A DNA stretch of 47,384 nucleotides from an uncultured Fretibacterium sp. (GCA_947168585.1 CAMVMK010000013.1:1-47384); one strand, 5' to 3'. Shown: positions 23,471-32,203, counted from the stretch's first letter. The notes: generated by a model from the sequence alone, not told the origin. Made by a program: numbers and translations.

Positions 23471-26400
23471 GTGCGTTTTTTTAGCTCGTTAGCGAAATTT
23501 TTAATATATTTAAGTTTAGTATTACTTGCGGTTTTTTCAGCGTTATTCTATTTTGAAACCGGCTCATGGCTTGTATTGCCTTTGGTAAACAAGGCGGGAG
23601 ATTTTTTTCTTGAAAAGCCTTTGAAACTTGAAATTCAAGATATAAAAGGCTCTGTTCATAAAGGTTTTACGATAGAAAAATTAAAATTGCTTTCAGGCGA
23701 TACAAATTTATTTAATCTTGACTACATTGCAGTAAGTCCGGACTGGGATTTAATATTAAAATTAGCTGACGGCGTGCCTTTTGTTAAGAAAATAAAAATT
23801 CACGGTGTTGAAAGCGATTTAGATAAAGTCCTCGCTATTAGTGATTTTTTTGCTGTAAGTGAAGATAAAAAAGATGACGAAGAACCGCTGAATATTAATA
23901 TTAATCCGTTTAATCTTGAAGTAAAAGATGTAAAATTCGGAACTCCTTACGCAAATTTAGAATTAAACGCCTTAAATCTTAGTGATAACGGCAAATTATT
24001 TTTGGATACTAAATTAATTTCAGGCGAAAATATTTTCCCCGTAAAAGCCGACGCTGACGTAAAATTTGAAAATATAATCGAGATTATAAGTTCTGATTTA
24101 ACGCTCGGCTCAGGCAGGGGAAATTTAGCTTTTTCTCTTGAAAACTTGAAATTAAAACTAAATTTGCAGTCTTTAGTATTGCAGGAATTACTAAAATTTG
24201 CGCCTAATGATGTAAATATAGAAAAGGAAAAATTTTCAGGCTTAATCAACGCGGAAATTAATATGATCAGTGAAGACGTAATGAAAATCTCAGGATTTTT
24301 AGCAATGCCCGAAGCTGATATAATGGACGTGCCGTTGAATTTTAATCTTCCGTTTGAATTCAGTGATAATAAACTTTTTTCGCTTAATAATGCAATATTA
24401 AACACGGATATTACTAAATTAAATTTGAGCGCGTTGGCTGATATTTCGGACTTAAACGCCCCTAAAATCTCAGCAAAAGGTCAGGCAAAAAATTTATCGC
24501 TTACTGAAATCGGAAAGATTTTTGCACCGGAATTAAAATTAAAAGGAACCGGCGGCGATGTCGATTTTGATATAGAAACCGTTGCAAATGCAAATATTCT
24601 TGCGAACACTAAGGCCGATATAAAAGCAAATATACCCGTAATTCAAGCAATGGGTGTAAAAGTTTTGGATAATTTAGCTGCAAAGGTTAAATTAGCTAAA
24701 AATCAAGCTCCTAAGCTCGATATAACAGGCAAAATTTTAGGCGGAAAATTATTTGCACGCGGTGAAGTAAGTCAAAAAGATTTCTCGCCCGAAGCTATAA
24801 TTTCGCTCGTAAATATTGACGCGGCAACGATTGTTAAAACTCTTGAGACTTTCGCTCCGGAAGCTGCTAAATCTATACAAAATCCTGCCGGAAAAATCTC
24901 ACTTAGAACTATAATTCACGAAAATTTGAATTTAGATTTAGAATTAAACTCAGCAAAATTAGCGGCGGGCGGCATTACGTTAAATAATATCAATGCTAAT
25001 GCAATTTACAACACAAAACAAAACAGCGCAAAATTAGAAAGTTTTATTGCAAATTTAGGCAGGGCGTTAATCACAGCTTCAGGCTCTGCAAATATAGGAA
25101 CTGGCGAATTTAACGCGGTATTAAGAACAGAAAATTTCGACCCTGCAATAATTCCGGATCTAAAAAAATTGAATTTAGCAGGTATTTACAATTTTCATTC
25201 ACATATCTCAGGAAATTATAACAATGTAGATGCTATCAAGGCCGATACTGTTTTGAACGCTAAAAATATTGTATATGATAAATTTAAGATAGGCGATTTG
25301 GATTTTCCTGTAAAATATGCAAATAACGTATTAAATATCAATGATGCCCGCGCTATATTGCCGGGCGGTGTCTTAAATCTTAAAGGAAATATCAATCTTA
25401 CAAATATAAATAATCCCGCGTTTAATTTAGCTGTGCACAGCAATGCTATAAATTTAGCTAAAACTTTGAAATCACTGAATATAAAAGAAAATATTTCAGG
25501 CAAAATTTCAGGCGCGGCAGATATACAGGGTAATTTGAAAAATCCCGTATTTCACGCGGCTCTGCGTGCAGAAGATGTAAAATATGATAAATTTATCAAT
25601 ATGCCTCAAGCTGTAGTTGTTGCAAGGGGCGACATGAAAAAAATTACGCTCAACAAACTTGAAGCAGACATTAATAATTCAAATATAAATGCCGCAGGCA
25701 GCTTCATTTTTGACAAAAAGAATTTTAATAACAGCACGTTAAGTTTTCATGCTATGTTAAAACATTTTAATCTCAAGAAAAATTTAGCGGCTTTCATGGG
25801 TACATCACCGCTTGACGGGGTTATTGACGCTCAAGCAAATATTTCAGGAACTCTTGCAGCTCCTAAAGGCGATATAAAAATCACACGGCCTATTTTCTAC
25901 GGTAATAATGAAATCCGCGATGTTGCATTAAAATTAAATTCGCCTAAAGCAAATAATTATAAAATCAATGCTAAGGCGCGGTTAGAGAATTTTAAGCCCG
26001 AATTAAATATAGATATTACAGAAAGAGACGGAATTTATTTATATAATATTGATACAAATCCGTTGGATATAAACAGCGCAATAGAAACTCAAATGCCGAG
26101 CATGGCCGGACTTATAAAAGGCAATGCAAAAATTAATATCGCCGGAAGCACGCAGAAAAATTCAAATATTAATATAAAAGCAAGTTCCAACAAAATAAAA
26201 ATCCTCGATAAAATAAGTATTGAAAATATCTTTATGCCGATAATTTTCTCGCTGTCTAAAAATAAAATCGAAATGAAAAACGGTGTTGCGTATTTAAGCG
26301 ACGGCATTATAAAAACAGGTCTTGACGTAGATTTAACGAAAAAAATCTATACAGGAAAATTAAACGTTGCTGATTTAGATTTTGGTAAATTAGCAGGCGA

Positions 26401-27121
26401 ATTTTTAACAGAAGGCGAAGTAATAGGTAAAGTCAGTGCTCAAACTAATATAAAAGGCAATTTCGGTGTCATGCCTACAAATTTTGCAACCGGTAAATTT
26501 TCAACAACACCAGGATATATTCACAAAATGAGCATTATAGACAGAGTTACGCCGACTAAAAAAATAAGTTTTGAGAATATCAGCGGCTCATTTTTCTGGG
26601 ACGGTAAAGACCTTTTCTTAAATCCAGGAACAGGCGCAAAAGCAGCTAATAACGAACCTTTATACCGTTATGTCAATATAAACGGCTCGCTCGGAATACC
26701 AGGCAAAGGCTTAAATTTGTTATGCGATGGAAGATTTGACTTAAAAATTTTAGATCAGTTATTGGGCGCAATGAAAGGCGTTTTCCAATATATGACAGGA
26801 AATTTAGCTCAAAGTGTTTTGCGCGATACAGCGGGCAGAATTTTTGGTGTAAAACGAAAAGATTTTCAAAACGTTTCATTCAGATTAGCTAATTCATGGG
26901 AAGAATTAAGACTCTTAGATCTTAAAATTACAAAGCCCATTGAAGACTTTTTGCCGATAGATATGCTCAACAAAAACGAAGAAAAACAGCGCGATGATAC
27001 TCAATTTAAGCTCAATCTAAAAATTCCGGTCGGAAGAGGCGACTCAAGCATTGAAGACGATAACGCCGGAGACCAGTTTAAGCAGCAGTTAATAGATAAT
27101 TTATTTAAGATTGGATTCTAA
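23471..27121 (+). CDS. TamB/AsmA-like envelope protein
   Basis: 1216 residues with one N-terminal membrane anchor (LAKFLIYLSLVLLAVFSALF) and a long beta-rich periplasmic body. The repeated LNLKGNINLTN- and INAAGSFIFD-like strands are typical of bridge-like lipid-transfer proteins of the AsmA/TamB clan. The opening LEIQDIKGSVHKGFTIEKL matches the TamB N-terminus. The C-terminal 250 residues (ISFENISGSFFWDGKDLFL, PVGRGDSSIEDDNAG) look like an AsmA-C or DUF3971-type end rather than classic TamB. Its presence implies an outer membrane. The GTG start at 23471 follows the PAP2 stop closely. No TamA or BamA homologue is adjacent. Confidence 0.75.
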   Translation: MRFFSSLAKFLIYLSLVLLAVFSALFYFETGSWLVLPLVNKAGDFFLEKPLKLEIQDIKGSVHKGFTIEKLKLLSGDTNLFNLDYIAVSPDWDLILKLADGVPFVKKIKIHGVESDLDKVLAISDFFAVSEDKKDDEEPLNININPFNLEVKDVKFGTPYANLELNALNLSDNGKLFLDTKLISGENIFPVKADADVKFENIIEIISSDLTLGSGRGNLAFSLENLKLKLNLQSLVLQELLKFAPNDVNIEKEKFSGLINAEINMISEDVMKISGFLAMPEADIMDVPLNFNLPFEFSDNKLFSLNNAILNTDITKLNLSALADISDLNAPKISAKGQAKNLSLTEIGKIFAPELKLKGTGGDVDFDIETVANANILANTKADIKANIPVIQAMGVKVLDNLAAKVKLAKNQAPKLDITGKILGGKLFARGEVSQKDFSPEAIISLVNIDAATIVKTLETFAPEAAKSIQNPAGKISLRTIIHENLNLDLELNSAKLAAGGITLNNINANAIYNTKQNSAKLESFIANLGRALITASGSANIGTGEFNAVLRTENFDPAIIPDLKKLNLAGIYNFHSHISGNYNNVDAIKADTVLNAKNIVYDKFKIGDLDFPVKYANNVLNINDARAILPGGVLNLKGNINLTNINNPAFNLAVHSNAINLAKTLKSLNIKENISGKISGAADIQGNLKNPVFHAALRAEDVKYDKFINMPQAVVVARGDMKKITLNKLEADINNSNINAAGSFIFDKKNFNNSTLSFHAMLKHFNLKKNLAAFMGTSPLDGVIDAQANISGTLAAPKGDIKITRPIFYGNNEIRDVALKLNSPKANNYKINAKARLENFKPELNIDITERDGIYLYNIDTNPLDINSAIETQMPSMAGLIKGNAKINIAGSTQKNSNINIKASSNKIKILDKISIENIFMPIIFSLSKNKIEMKNGVAYLSDGIIKTGLDVDLTKKIYTGKLNVADLDFGKLAGEFLTEGEVIGKVSAQTNIKGNFGVMPTNFATGKFSTTPGYIHKMSIIDRVTPTKKISFENISGSFFWDGKDLFLNPGTGAKAANNEPLYRYVNINGSLGIPGKGLNLLCDGRFDLKILDQLLGAMKGVFQYMTGNLAQSVLRDTAGRIFGVKRKDFQNVSFRLANSWEELRLLDLKITKPIEDFLPIDMLNKNEEKQRDDTQFKLNLKIPVGRGDSSIEDDNAGDQFKQQLIDNLFKIGF

Positions 27122-27125
27122 AAAA

Positions 27126-27151
27126 CAGTTAGGAGTTAGGAGTGAGGAGTG
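27126..27151. repeat. Heptamer array, 3-4 units
   Basis: Reads GTTAGGAGTTAGGAGTGAGG followed by AGTGAG, in the gap between convergent genes. Its last unit forms the left arm of the hairpin at 27144-27171. Confidence 0.75.
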
Positions 27152-27171
27152 AGAAAAGTTTACCGCTCCTC
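27144..27171. terminator. Hairpin between convergent genes
   Basis: GAGGAGTG (27144-27151) pairs with CGCTCCTC (27164-27171), with one G-T wobble. It is a plausible shared terminator for the TamB-like gene and the minus-strand oxidoreductase, although the T tail is interrupted. Confidence 0.5.
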
Positions 27172-27175
27172 ATCT

Positions 27176-28258
27176 TTAATCACTAAAAAGTTCGTTAATA
27201 ATGTCGCTGACGTGCTCAATTTTATTGGCCTTAACGACATTGCTTCCGCAGAAAAATAAGCCCGTTTCCCAATTTCCAACCTGAGCATCAACTAAAGCAG
27301 CAGCTATACAAAAAGTTTCACGAGTTTTTCTATATCTGCAATGAGTTAAACAGTTCGCAAAACACGGTTTACTTTCAACATTGCCTTCAAGATATTTTGC
27401 AACAAAAGGATTTTTTATAGCGCGTCCGGGAAGACCTGCAGGACTGTGAATTAAAACTACATCTTCTTCTTTTGCGTCAATATAAGCCTGCTTAAATCTT
27501 TCTGAAGCATCGCCCTCGTAAGTACACGCAAATCTTGTACCCATTTGAACACCTTTTGCGCCGAGTGAAAAGGCTCTTTCAATGTCGTTTTTGTCCCAAA
27601 TTCCGCCCGCCGCAATTACTGGAATATCGCACTTCAATTCGTTTTCTACAAAATTTACAACATCCGGAACAGCTTTTTCAAGCCTCAAAGCCGGGTCATA
27701 AACCTGCTCAATAGTTGTAGCTCCTAAATGTCCGCCCGCTGTAGCAGGTTCTTCAACTACAAAAGCATCGGGAATTTTGTTGTATTTTTTCTCCCAATGA
27801 CGAGAGATTAAACTCGCGGCCTTTGCTGAACTCACAATCGGAACTAATGCAACATCAGGAAAATCTTTTGTATAATCCGGAAGTCTTAAAGGAAGACCAG
27901 CACCGGAAATAATTATGTTTGCTCCGCCTTCAGCAGACGCACGGACTTGTCTGTCGTAGTCAGTCAAAGCTACCATGCAATTTACCGCTATAATTCCGTC
28001 ATCACCGGCGATTTTTTTAGCTTTTGCAACAGCTTCTTTAACTACGATTTCATTAGCGTCAAAATAATTATGTTTTTCTATGGCAAAATACGGCGAATTA
28101 TGAGCGAGGCCAACGCTTGCGATAGTTCCGACCGCTCCGCATTTAGCAACGTTTCCGGCCAAATTAAAGCCCGAAATGTCAACGCCCATTCCGCCCTGAA
28201 TTAAAGGATATTTAGGCTGATATTTACCGATTTTTAATACAGGCAAATTTTTGCTCAA
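27176..28258 (-). CDS. NPD-type flavin oxidoreductase (nitronate monooxygenase family)
   Basis: An FMN-dependent TIM-barrel enzyme of the 2-nitropropane dioxygenase/FabK/YrpB superfamily. Motifs: YPLIQGGMGVDIS, CGAVGTIASVG, VIAAGGIWDKNDIERAFSLG and AKGVQMGTRFACTYE. The C-terminal extension is cysteine rich (KPCFANCLTHCRYRKTRETF, GLFFCGSNV), suggesting a metal or Fe-S site, a feature of a subgroup of annotated nitronate monooxygenases. The start is TTG at 28258, with AAGGAG 14 bases upstream. The substrate cannot be told from sequence; FabK-like enoyl reduction is possible but the gene is not in a fatty-acid cluster. Confidence 0.85.
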   Translation of the reverse strand: MSKNLPVLKIGKYQPKYPLIQGGMGVDISGFNLAGNVAKCGAVGTIASVGLAHNSPYFAIEKHNYFDANEIVVKEAVAKAKKIAGDDGIIAVNCMVALTDYDRQVRASAEGGANIIISGAGLPLRLPDYTKDFPDVALVPIVSSAKAASLISRHWEKKYNKIPDAFVVEEPATAGGHLGATTIEQVYDPALRLEKAVPDVVNFVENELKCDIPVIAAGGIWDKNDIERAFSLGAKGVQMGTRFACTYEGDASERFKQAYIDAKEEDVVLIHSPAGLPGRAIKNPFVAKYLEGNVESKPCFANCLTHCRYRKTRETFCIAAALVDAQVGNWETGLFFCGSNVVKANKIEHVSDIINELFSD

Positions 28259-28339
28259 CTTAAAGATACACGCTCCTTAAAAAAATTAAAAAAATATTTT
28301 AGTGAGTATAGCAGATTTTGAGATTAAAATTAAAAAAAA

Positions 28340-29740
28340 CTACTTACTGCTTTCTAATTGAATTACAAAGCTGCTTCCCTTGCCTTTAACGCTCCCTGCC
28401 GTGATAGTTCCGTTATGGGCTTCAACTGAGGCTTTTACTATTGCAAGCCCTACTCCGCTTCCGCCTGTAACACGTGCACGGCTCTCGTCAGCTCTGTAAA
28501 ATCTTTCAAAAATATTCGGCAGATCTTTTTCTGAAATTCCTATGCCCGTATCGCTGACTTCAATAAAAATTTTGTTGTTATCGCCGTGAAGTTTTACGTT
28601 TACTTTTCCGCCCGAATTAGTATAACGCAAGGCATTAGATAATAAATTATCGATGACGTGCCTGAATTTATTTTTGTCAATTTCGCAAAATAATTTTTCC
28701 TGCAATTCGTAAGCAAAATTAATTCCGGATTTCTCAAAAACAGGTTTGAAAGTTTCAAGAACTGGCTCAAGATAATTTTTCATTTCTGTTTTTTCTGTGT
28801 GAATTTCGAGAGTTTCTCCCTCAAGGCGCGTCAAGGCTTCAACATTTTCGATTAATCCGCCCAATCTTTTTATCTCGTTCAAACATAAATCAAGACGTTC
28901 AGGGCTCGGCTCTAAAATTCCGTCTGCAACAGCTTCAATTTGAGTTCTTACTACAGTCAGGGGCGTTCTAAGTTCGTGAGCTACATCAACCATTAAACGC
29001 CGTCTCAATTTTTCCTGTCCTGCAAGAGAACGCGCTAAATTTTCTACGCCGTTCGTTAAATCATCAAGTTCTGAAATTCCTGCGGACGAAATTTTTTCCG
29101 AAATATCGTAGTCGCCTTTTGCTATTTTTTTAGTTCGTTCAATTACTTTTATAACCGGTCGGCTAAGTCTTTCCGCAACTATACAGCCTACTGTGCAGGC
29201 AAATAAAATCATTATAAATGCTCCGGCTAAAGTGTAGCGCGTCAAATAAGATATAAAAGAATTTTCGTAACGTCCTGTAGGTAAACGCCTTTTAATATCA
29301 AGTTTGCCGATATTTTTATTTTTTTCGCCTGATAAATTAAAAATTATAGTTTCAAATTCCGCGCCGTCTTCAAAAAAATTATTATTTTCATTATCGTTCA
29401 TATGGCCGTGAGCGTGATTAAAAGGCATCGGCCTTAACGTGAAAATTTCGCGGCCTTTATCGTCAAGCAAAGTTATAATCATTCCGCCCCATTGCGGAGC
29501 AGGTCTCAGAATGTCCATAACTCTGCGGCGTTTCCAAACTCCGCCTTCTTCTTCGTAAAGAGCTGCGAGGCTTTCTCCTAAATTTTCAATGTCAGCTTGA
29601 CGGCGTTGAATTTGATAATTTCTAAAAGCATTCACGCTGAAATGTACTCCGAGCGCAGGCACTACAATTCCGCTCAATACCGCAAGCAAAACATAAAGAG
29701 CAAGAAAATGACGGCGCAGAGATTTATTTTTATTTTTCAT
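28340..29740 (-). CDS. Sensor histidine kinase, possible metal or envelope-stress sensor
   Basis: Two membrane helices (about residues 13-35 and 172-190) enclose an extracytoplasmic domain of about 135 residues. This is followed by HAMP (RLSRPVIKVIERTKKIAKGD), HisKA with VDVAHELRTPLTVVRTQ and the ATPase domain (NLLSNALRYT, DTGIGI, GSGVGLAIV). The sensor domain contains the histidine cluster HAHGH at about residues 109-113, followed by MNDNENNN, a plausible metal-binding site. I chose ATG at 29740, which overlaps the regulator by 11 bases; a TTG two codons earlier is possible. Its partner is the regulator at 29730-30416. Three small exported proteins, one His-rich and one Spy/CpxP-like, are encoded divergently. 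Confidence 0.93.
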   Translation of the reverse strand: MKNKNKSLRRHFLALYVLLAVLSGIVVPALGVHFSVNAFRNYQIQRRQADIENLGESLAALYEEEGGVWKRRRVMDILRPAPQWGGMIITLLDDKGREIFTLRPMPFNHAHGHMNDNENNNFFEDGAEFETIIFNLSGEKNKNIGKLDIKRRLPTGRYENSFISYLTRYTLAGAFIMILFACTVGCIVAERLSRPVIKVIERTKKIAKGDYDISEKISSAGISELDDLTNGVENLARSLAGQEKLRRRLMVDVAHELRTPLTVVRTQIEAVADGILEPSPERLDLCLNEIKRLGGLIENVEALTRLEGETLEIHTEKTEMKNYLEPVLETFKPVFEKSGINFAYELQEKLFCEIDKNKFRHVIDNLLSNALRYTNSGGKVNVKLHGDNNKIFIEVSDTGIGISEKDLPNIFERFYRADESRARVTGGSGVGLAIVKASVEAHNGTITAGSVKGKGSSFVIQLESSK

Positions 29741-30416
29741 CGTCAAATCTATAACCGAAACCGTAAACTGTTTTTATCCAGCCGTTTTCATGTCCGGGTT
29801 CAGCTAATTTTTTGCGTAAATTTTTGACGTAAGTATCAATAGTTCTGTCGAAACCGTCATAATCTTCACCAAGTGCAGCCCTGATAATTTCTTCGCGCGA
29901 CCATGTTCTAATCGGCTTTGAGACGAGAGTAGAGAAAATTAAAAATTCGTTCTTAGTAACGGGAATTGGTGTTCCGTCTTTGCGGATTTCTACACGTTCC
30001 GGGTCTATTTCAATTCTTCCGTCAGCGTAAGAGCCTGATGAAATATTATCCCGAATTTCTTTAGGCCGTAACTGAACTCTTACGCGAGCCATTAAAACTC
30101 TCGGGCTGAAAGGTTTAGAAATGTAATCATTTGCGCCCGTGTCAAGACCTTCAACTACATCACTCTCGCTTGACTTTGCTGTAAGCATTATAATAGGAAC
30201 AGACGAAGATTTTTCACGTATTCTTCTGCAGACTTCCTCGCCGTTTAATTTCGGGAGCATTAAATCAAGAATAACTAAATCAATTCCGCCGCGTTCAAAG
30301 ATTTCAAGGGCTTCAAGACCGTCTGACGCTATAACAGTCTCATAACCGTCCCGCTTTGCGTAAGCACTGACGACTTCGGCGATTGAGGCTTCATCTTCAA
30401 CAATTAAAATTTTCAT
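29730..30416 (-). CDS. OmpR-family response regulator
   Basis: 228 residues. The receiver domain has the acidic pair in ILIVEDEAS, the phospho-acceptor in DLVILDLMLPKLNGEEV, MLTAKSSE and SKPFSP. The winged-helix DNA-binding domain has VTKNEFLIFSTLVSKPIRTW and DTYVKNLRKKLAEPG, ending YGFGYRFDD. AAAGGAG lies upstream of the ATG. The gene overlaps the kinase. The 134 bases between its start and the divergent His/Pro-rich gene probably hold promoters for both directions, and the regulator may control that side. Confidence 0.95.
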   Translation of the reverse strand: MKILIVEDEASIAEVVSAYAKRDGYETVIASDGLEALEIFERGGIDLVILDLMLPKLNGEEVCRRIREKSSSVPIIMLTAKSSESDVVEGLDTGANDYISKPFSPRVLMARVRVQLRPKEIRDNISSGSYADGRIEIDPERVEIRKDGTPIPVTKNEFLIFSTLVSKPIRTWSREEIIRAALGEDYDGFDRTIDTYVKNLRKKLAEPGHENGWIKTVYGFGYRFDDEK

Positions 30417-30533
30417 GTTAAAAAATTTCTCCTTTCACAAAACTTACATTTTAATTTCATTTTCAGTTCATAATTTTTTATTATTCTATCAGCATTGAAA
30501 AGCAATGAGGAATTAGAAAATAAGAAATTTAGA

Positions 30534-30580
30534 AGAAAGGAGTTTTATTTATGAAGCGTAAAGTTTTAGCTGTTCTAACA
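30534..30580 (+). repeat. Duplicated 5' segment, copy 1
   Basis: A 47-base segment covering the ribosome site and the first ten codons (MKRKVLAVLT). It matches 30877-30923 with only three mismatches, indicating a recent duplication of the expression and secretion signal. Confidence 0.8.
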
Positions 30581-30871
30581 TTAATTGCCGCAGGAAGCGT
30601 CTTTTACGGAACATCAAAAGCTGAAGCAAGAGGCCCTGAGTTTTCCGGAATACAAATAACTTGGACTTGGGGAAGATGCCGCGAACTTCCACCCTGCCCT
30701 CCTCCGCCACCGCCGCCGCCACCTCCTCCGCCGCCGCATTATCATCATCATCATCACTTTTATGCACCGCCTCCGCCTCATTTTCACGACAGACCGCCGC
30801 ATAGAAGACCGCGTTATGACGATTGCAGAAGGTACGAGCCGCCGAGAAATAACAGGCCGCCGCACCGTTAA
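30551..30871 (+). CDS. Small exported His/Pro-rich protein
   Basis: 106 residues. Signal peptide (KRKVLAVLTLIAAGSVFYGT, likely cut after SKA-EA). The mature part has WTWGRCRELPPC, an unbroken run of thirteen prolines (about residues 50-62), then HYHHHHHFY, then HFHDRPPHRRP and two further PP-H groups. There are three cysteines. The histidine run should bind nickel, zinc, copper or cobalt, and the proline run would act as a stiff spacer. No family is recognised. AAAGGAG lies upstream. It is the first of three small exported genes divergent from a two-component system, and its 5' end is nearly identical to that of the next gene. Confidence 0.75.
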   Translation: MKRKVLAVLTLIAAGSVFYGTSKAEARGPEFSGIQITWTWGRCRELPPCPPPPPPPPPPPPPHYHHHHHFYAPPPPHFHDRPPHRRPRYDDCRRYEPPRNNRPPHR

Positions 30872-30876
30872 TTTTT

Positions 30877-30923
30877 AGAAAGGAATTTTATTTATGAAGC
30901 GTAAAGTTTTAGCAGTTTTAACA
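30877..30923 (+). repeat. Duplicated 5' segment, copy 2
   Basis: Second copy of the 47-base ribosome-site and signal-peptide segment at 30534-30580, differing at three positions. Confidence 0.8.
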
Positions 30924-31178
30924 TTTGCAGGAGTTTTAGGAGTTTCAAGCACAGCACTCGCTGACATTAATATCAACGTTGATATTGACCAGACGAAATT
31001 CAAGCCGATAGCGAAAACTCAAAATCAACTCCCGCCCGAACCGCCCGAAGGTTTTAACGGTAAAAGACCGCCGATGATGAGCGGAGATAAAAGACCGCCC
31101 CGCCCGCGTTCAGACGACAGAAGACCGCCGGAATTTAACAACAATAACGGCCAAAGACCTGAAAGACCGAATTTTTAA
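30894..31178 (+). CDS. Small exported Pro/Arg/Asn-rich protein
   Basis: 94 residues with a signal peptide (KRKVLAVLTFAGVLGVSSTA before LADI). The mature part starts INVDIDQTKFKPIAK and continues as a low-complexity tail with repeated RPP-type units (KRPPMMSGDKRPPRPRSDDR, RPPEFNNNNGQRPERPNF). No domain is recognised. The tail resembles intrinsically disordered periplasmic or cell-wall-associated segments. It shares its start signals with the preceding gene but not its histidines. Spacing of 22 bases suggests one transcript with its neighbours. Confidence 0.7.
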   Translation: MKRKVLAVLTFAGVLGVSSTALADININVDIDQTKFKPIAKTQNQLPPEPPEGFNGKRPPMMSGDKRPPRPRSDDRRPPEFNNNNGQRPERPNF

Positions 31179-31195
31179 GGAGGTAATTTTTAATC

Positions 31196-31708
31196 ATGAA
31201 AAAAGTTTTAGTTTTATTATTAACAGTATGTGTAGTTTTTGGAGCAGCAGCAGCTTTTGCTCAGCCCGAAAATGCTAAGGATTTTGGAAACCGTGAACAT
31301 CGCAACCAGCAACAGCTTCATCACCCGAATATGAATTTTCAGGGTCAGCAGGGAGAATTTTGCAAGCCCGATGGGAATTTTGAAAGACCTTGCCGTAACG
31401 GACATAGAAGAATGAATTTCTCGCCCGATATGCCCAAAGAAATCCGCGAAAAAGCTGTAGAACTCGCTAAGCTCCGCGTAGATTTAGAAGAAGCTATGTC
31501 GAGCGTTCCTGTTAATAAGGGTAAGGCTCTCGATACTTACGCTAAAATGCAGAAACTTGAGCAGGAAATTAAAATGTGGAGATTTACTCAAAGGCTTGAA
31601 AGTATGGAAAAATTCCGCGAAGATTTTAAGAAACAGCGTGAACTCAACAAAAAAATTCCGCCCGCTCCTATGCCTAAAGATGAAGCAAAAGACGCTCCGG
31701 CGAAATAA
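31196..31708 (+). CDS. Exported Spy/CpxP/ZraP-like helical protein
   Basis: 170 residues. Signal peptide KKVLVLLLTVCVVFGAAAAF, cleavage at AFA-QP. The first mature third is rich in H, N and Q (NREHRNQQQLHHPN) and has two cysteines. The rest is helical and charged: MPKEIREKAVELAKLRVDLE, followed by KMQKLEQEIKMWRFTQRLES. That layout recalls periplasmic LTXXQ-type chaperones or metal-binding proteins such as Spy, CpxP and ZraP, which sit beside their own two-component systems, as here. The similarity is by architecture, not by a matched motif. GGAGG lies upstream, and a strong terminator follows at 31729. Confidence 0.65.
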   Translation: MKKVLVLLLTVCVVFGAAAAFAQPENAKDFGNREHRNQQQLHHPNMNFQGQQGEFCKPDGNFERPCRNGHRRMNFSPDMPKEIREKAVELAKLRVDLEEAMSSVPVNKGKALDTYAKMQKLEQEIKMWRFTQRLESMEKFREDFKKQRELNKKIPPAPMPKDEAKDAPAK

Positions 31709-31728
31709 AAATTAAAATTTTCAAATTT

Positions 31729-31773
31729 AATTAAGGAGTTCGAGATTAATTTTCGGACTTCTTAATTTTTTTT
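31729..31773 (+). terminator. Rho-independent terminator after the exported gene trio
   Basis: AATTAAGGAGTTCGA (31729-31743) pairs with TCGGACTTCTTAATT (31753-31767) with two G-T wobbles, followed by an unbroken T run. Confidence 0.85.
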
Positions 31774-31781
31774 GATTTCTA

Positions 31782-31790
31782 TGCTAATAT
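31782..31790 (+). promoter_or_regulatory. Extended -10 promoter of rpsO
   Basis: TGCTAATAT, directly after the preceding terminator and about 100 bases before rpsO. The leader between (31795-31889) contains the small stem AGCC/GGCT and could be the S15 autoregulatory region, but I see no decisive structure. Confidence 0.45.
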
Positions 31791-31889
31791 TATCCGCGCT
31801 TACACTCGAAGCTATGATTACGGCAAACTGGACAGCCGCACTCTTGGCTCTGAAGTGAAAAAAATTTTATTACGGAGGAAAAAATTTCC

Positions 31890-32156
31890 ATGATCCAGAA
31901 AGATAAAAAACAAGCAGTCATCGAAGAGTATAAAACTCACGAAAACGACACAGGCTCGCCTGAAGTCCAAGTCGCTATTCTCACTGAAAGAATTCGCGAA
32001 CTCACTGAACATCTGAAAGTTCACCAAAAAGACTTCCACTCAAGACGCGGCCTCCTTAAAATGGTCGGTTCACGCCGCCGCTTACTTCGCTACTTGATGA
32101 ACAAAGATTTTAATAGATACCGTTCATTAATCGAACGTCTCGGTCTTAGACACTAA
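31890..32156 (+). CDS. rpsO: 30S ribosomal protein S15
   Basis: 88 residues, the family's usual length. It binds the central domain of 16S rRNA early in small-subunit assembly. Signatures: [40 protein letters not shown] and [12 protein letters not shown] strong ACGGAGGA ribosome site precedes the ATG. No pnp follows, unlike in many bacteria. rpmE comes 81 bases later, after a heptamer-built hairpin. Confidence 0.97.
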   Translation: MIQKDKKQAVIEEYKTHENDTGSPEVQVAILTERIRELTEHLKVHQKDFHSRRGLLKMVGSRRRLLRYLMNKDFNRYRSLIERLGLRH

Positions 32157-32170
32157 AAAAACAGTTAGGG

Positions 32171-32203
32171 GTTAGGAGTTAAAAGACGCTTCTAATTCTT
32201 AAC
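32171..32203 (+). terminator. Heptamer-built hairpin between rpsO and rpmE
   Basis: GTTAGGAGTTAAAAG (32171-32185) pairs with CTTCTAATTCTTAAC (32189-32203): 14 of 15 positions pair, two as G-T. A heptamer unit begins at 32164. No T run follows, so it may attenuate or process rather than terminate. Confidence 0.55.

Noticed and set aside
30549-30865. Minus-strand frames opposite the His/Pro-rich gene, rich in Arg or Met
   Set aside because: They are shadows of the CCN and CAT codon runs, with no signal or ribosome site.
31818-31860. Short frame [14 protein letters not shown] in the rpsO leader
   Set aside because: It has no ribosome site and no conserved character. It is more likely an S15 leader structure or chance.
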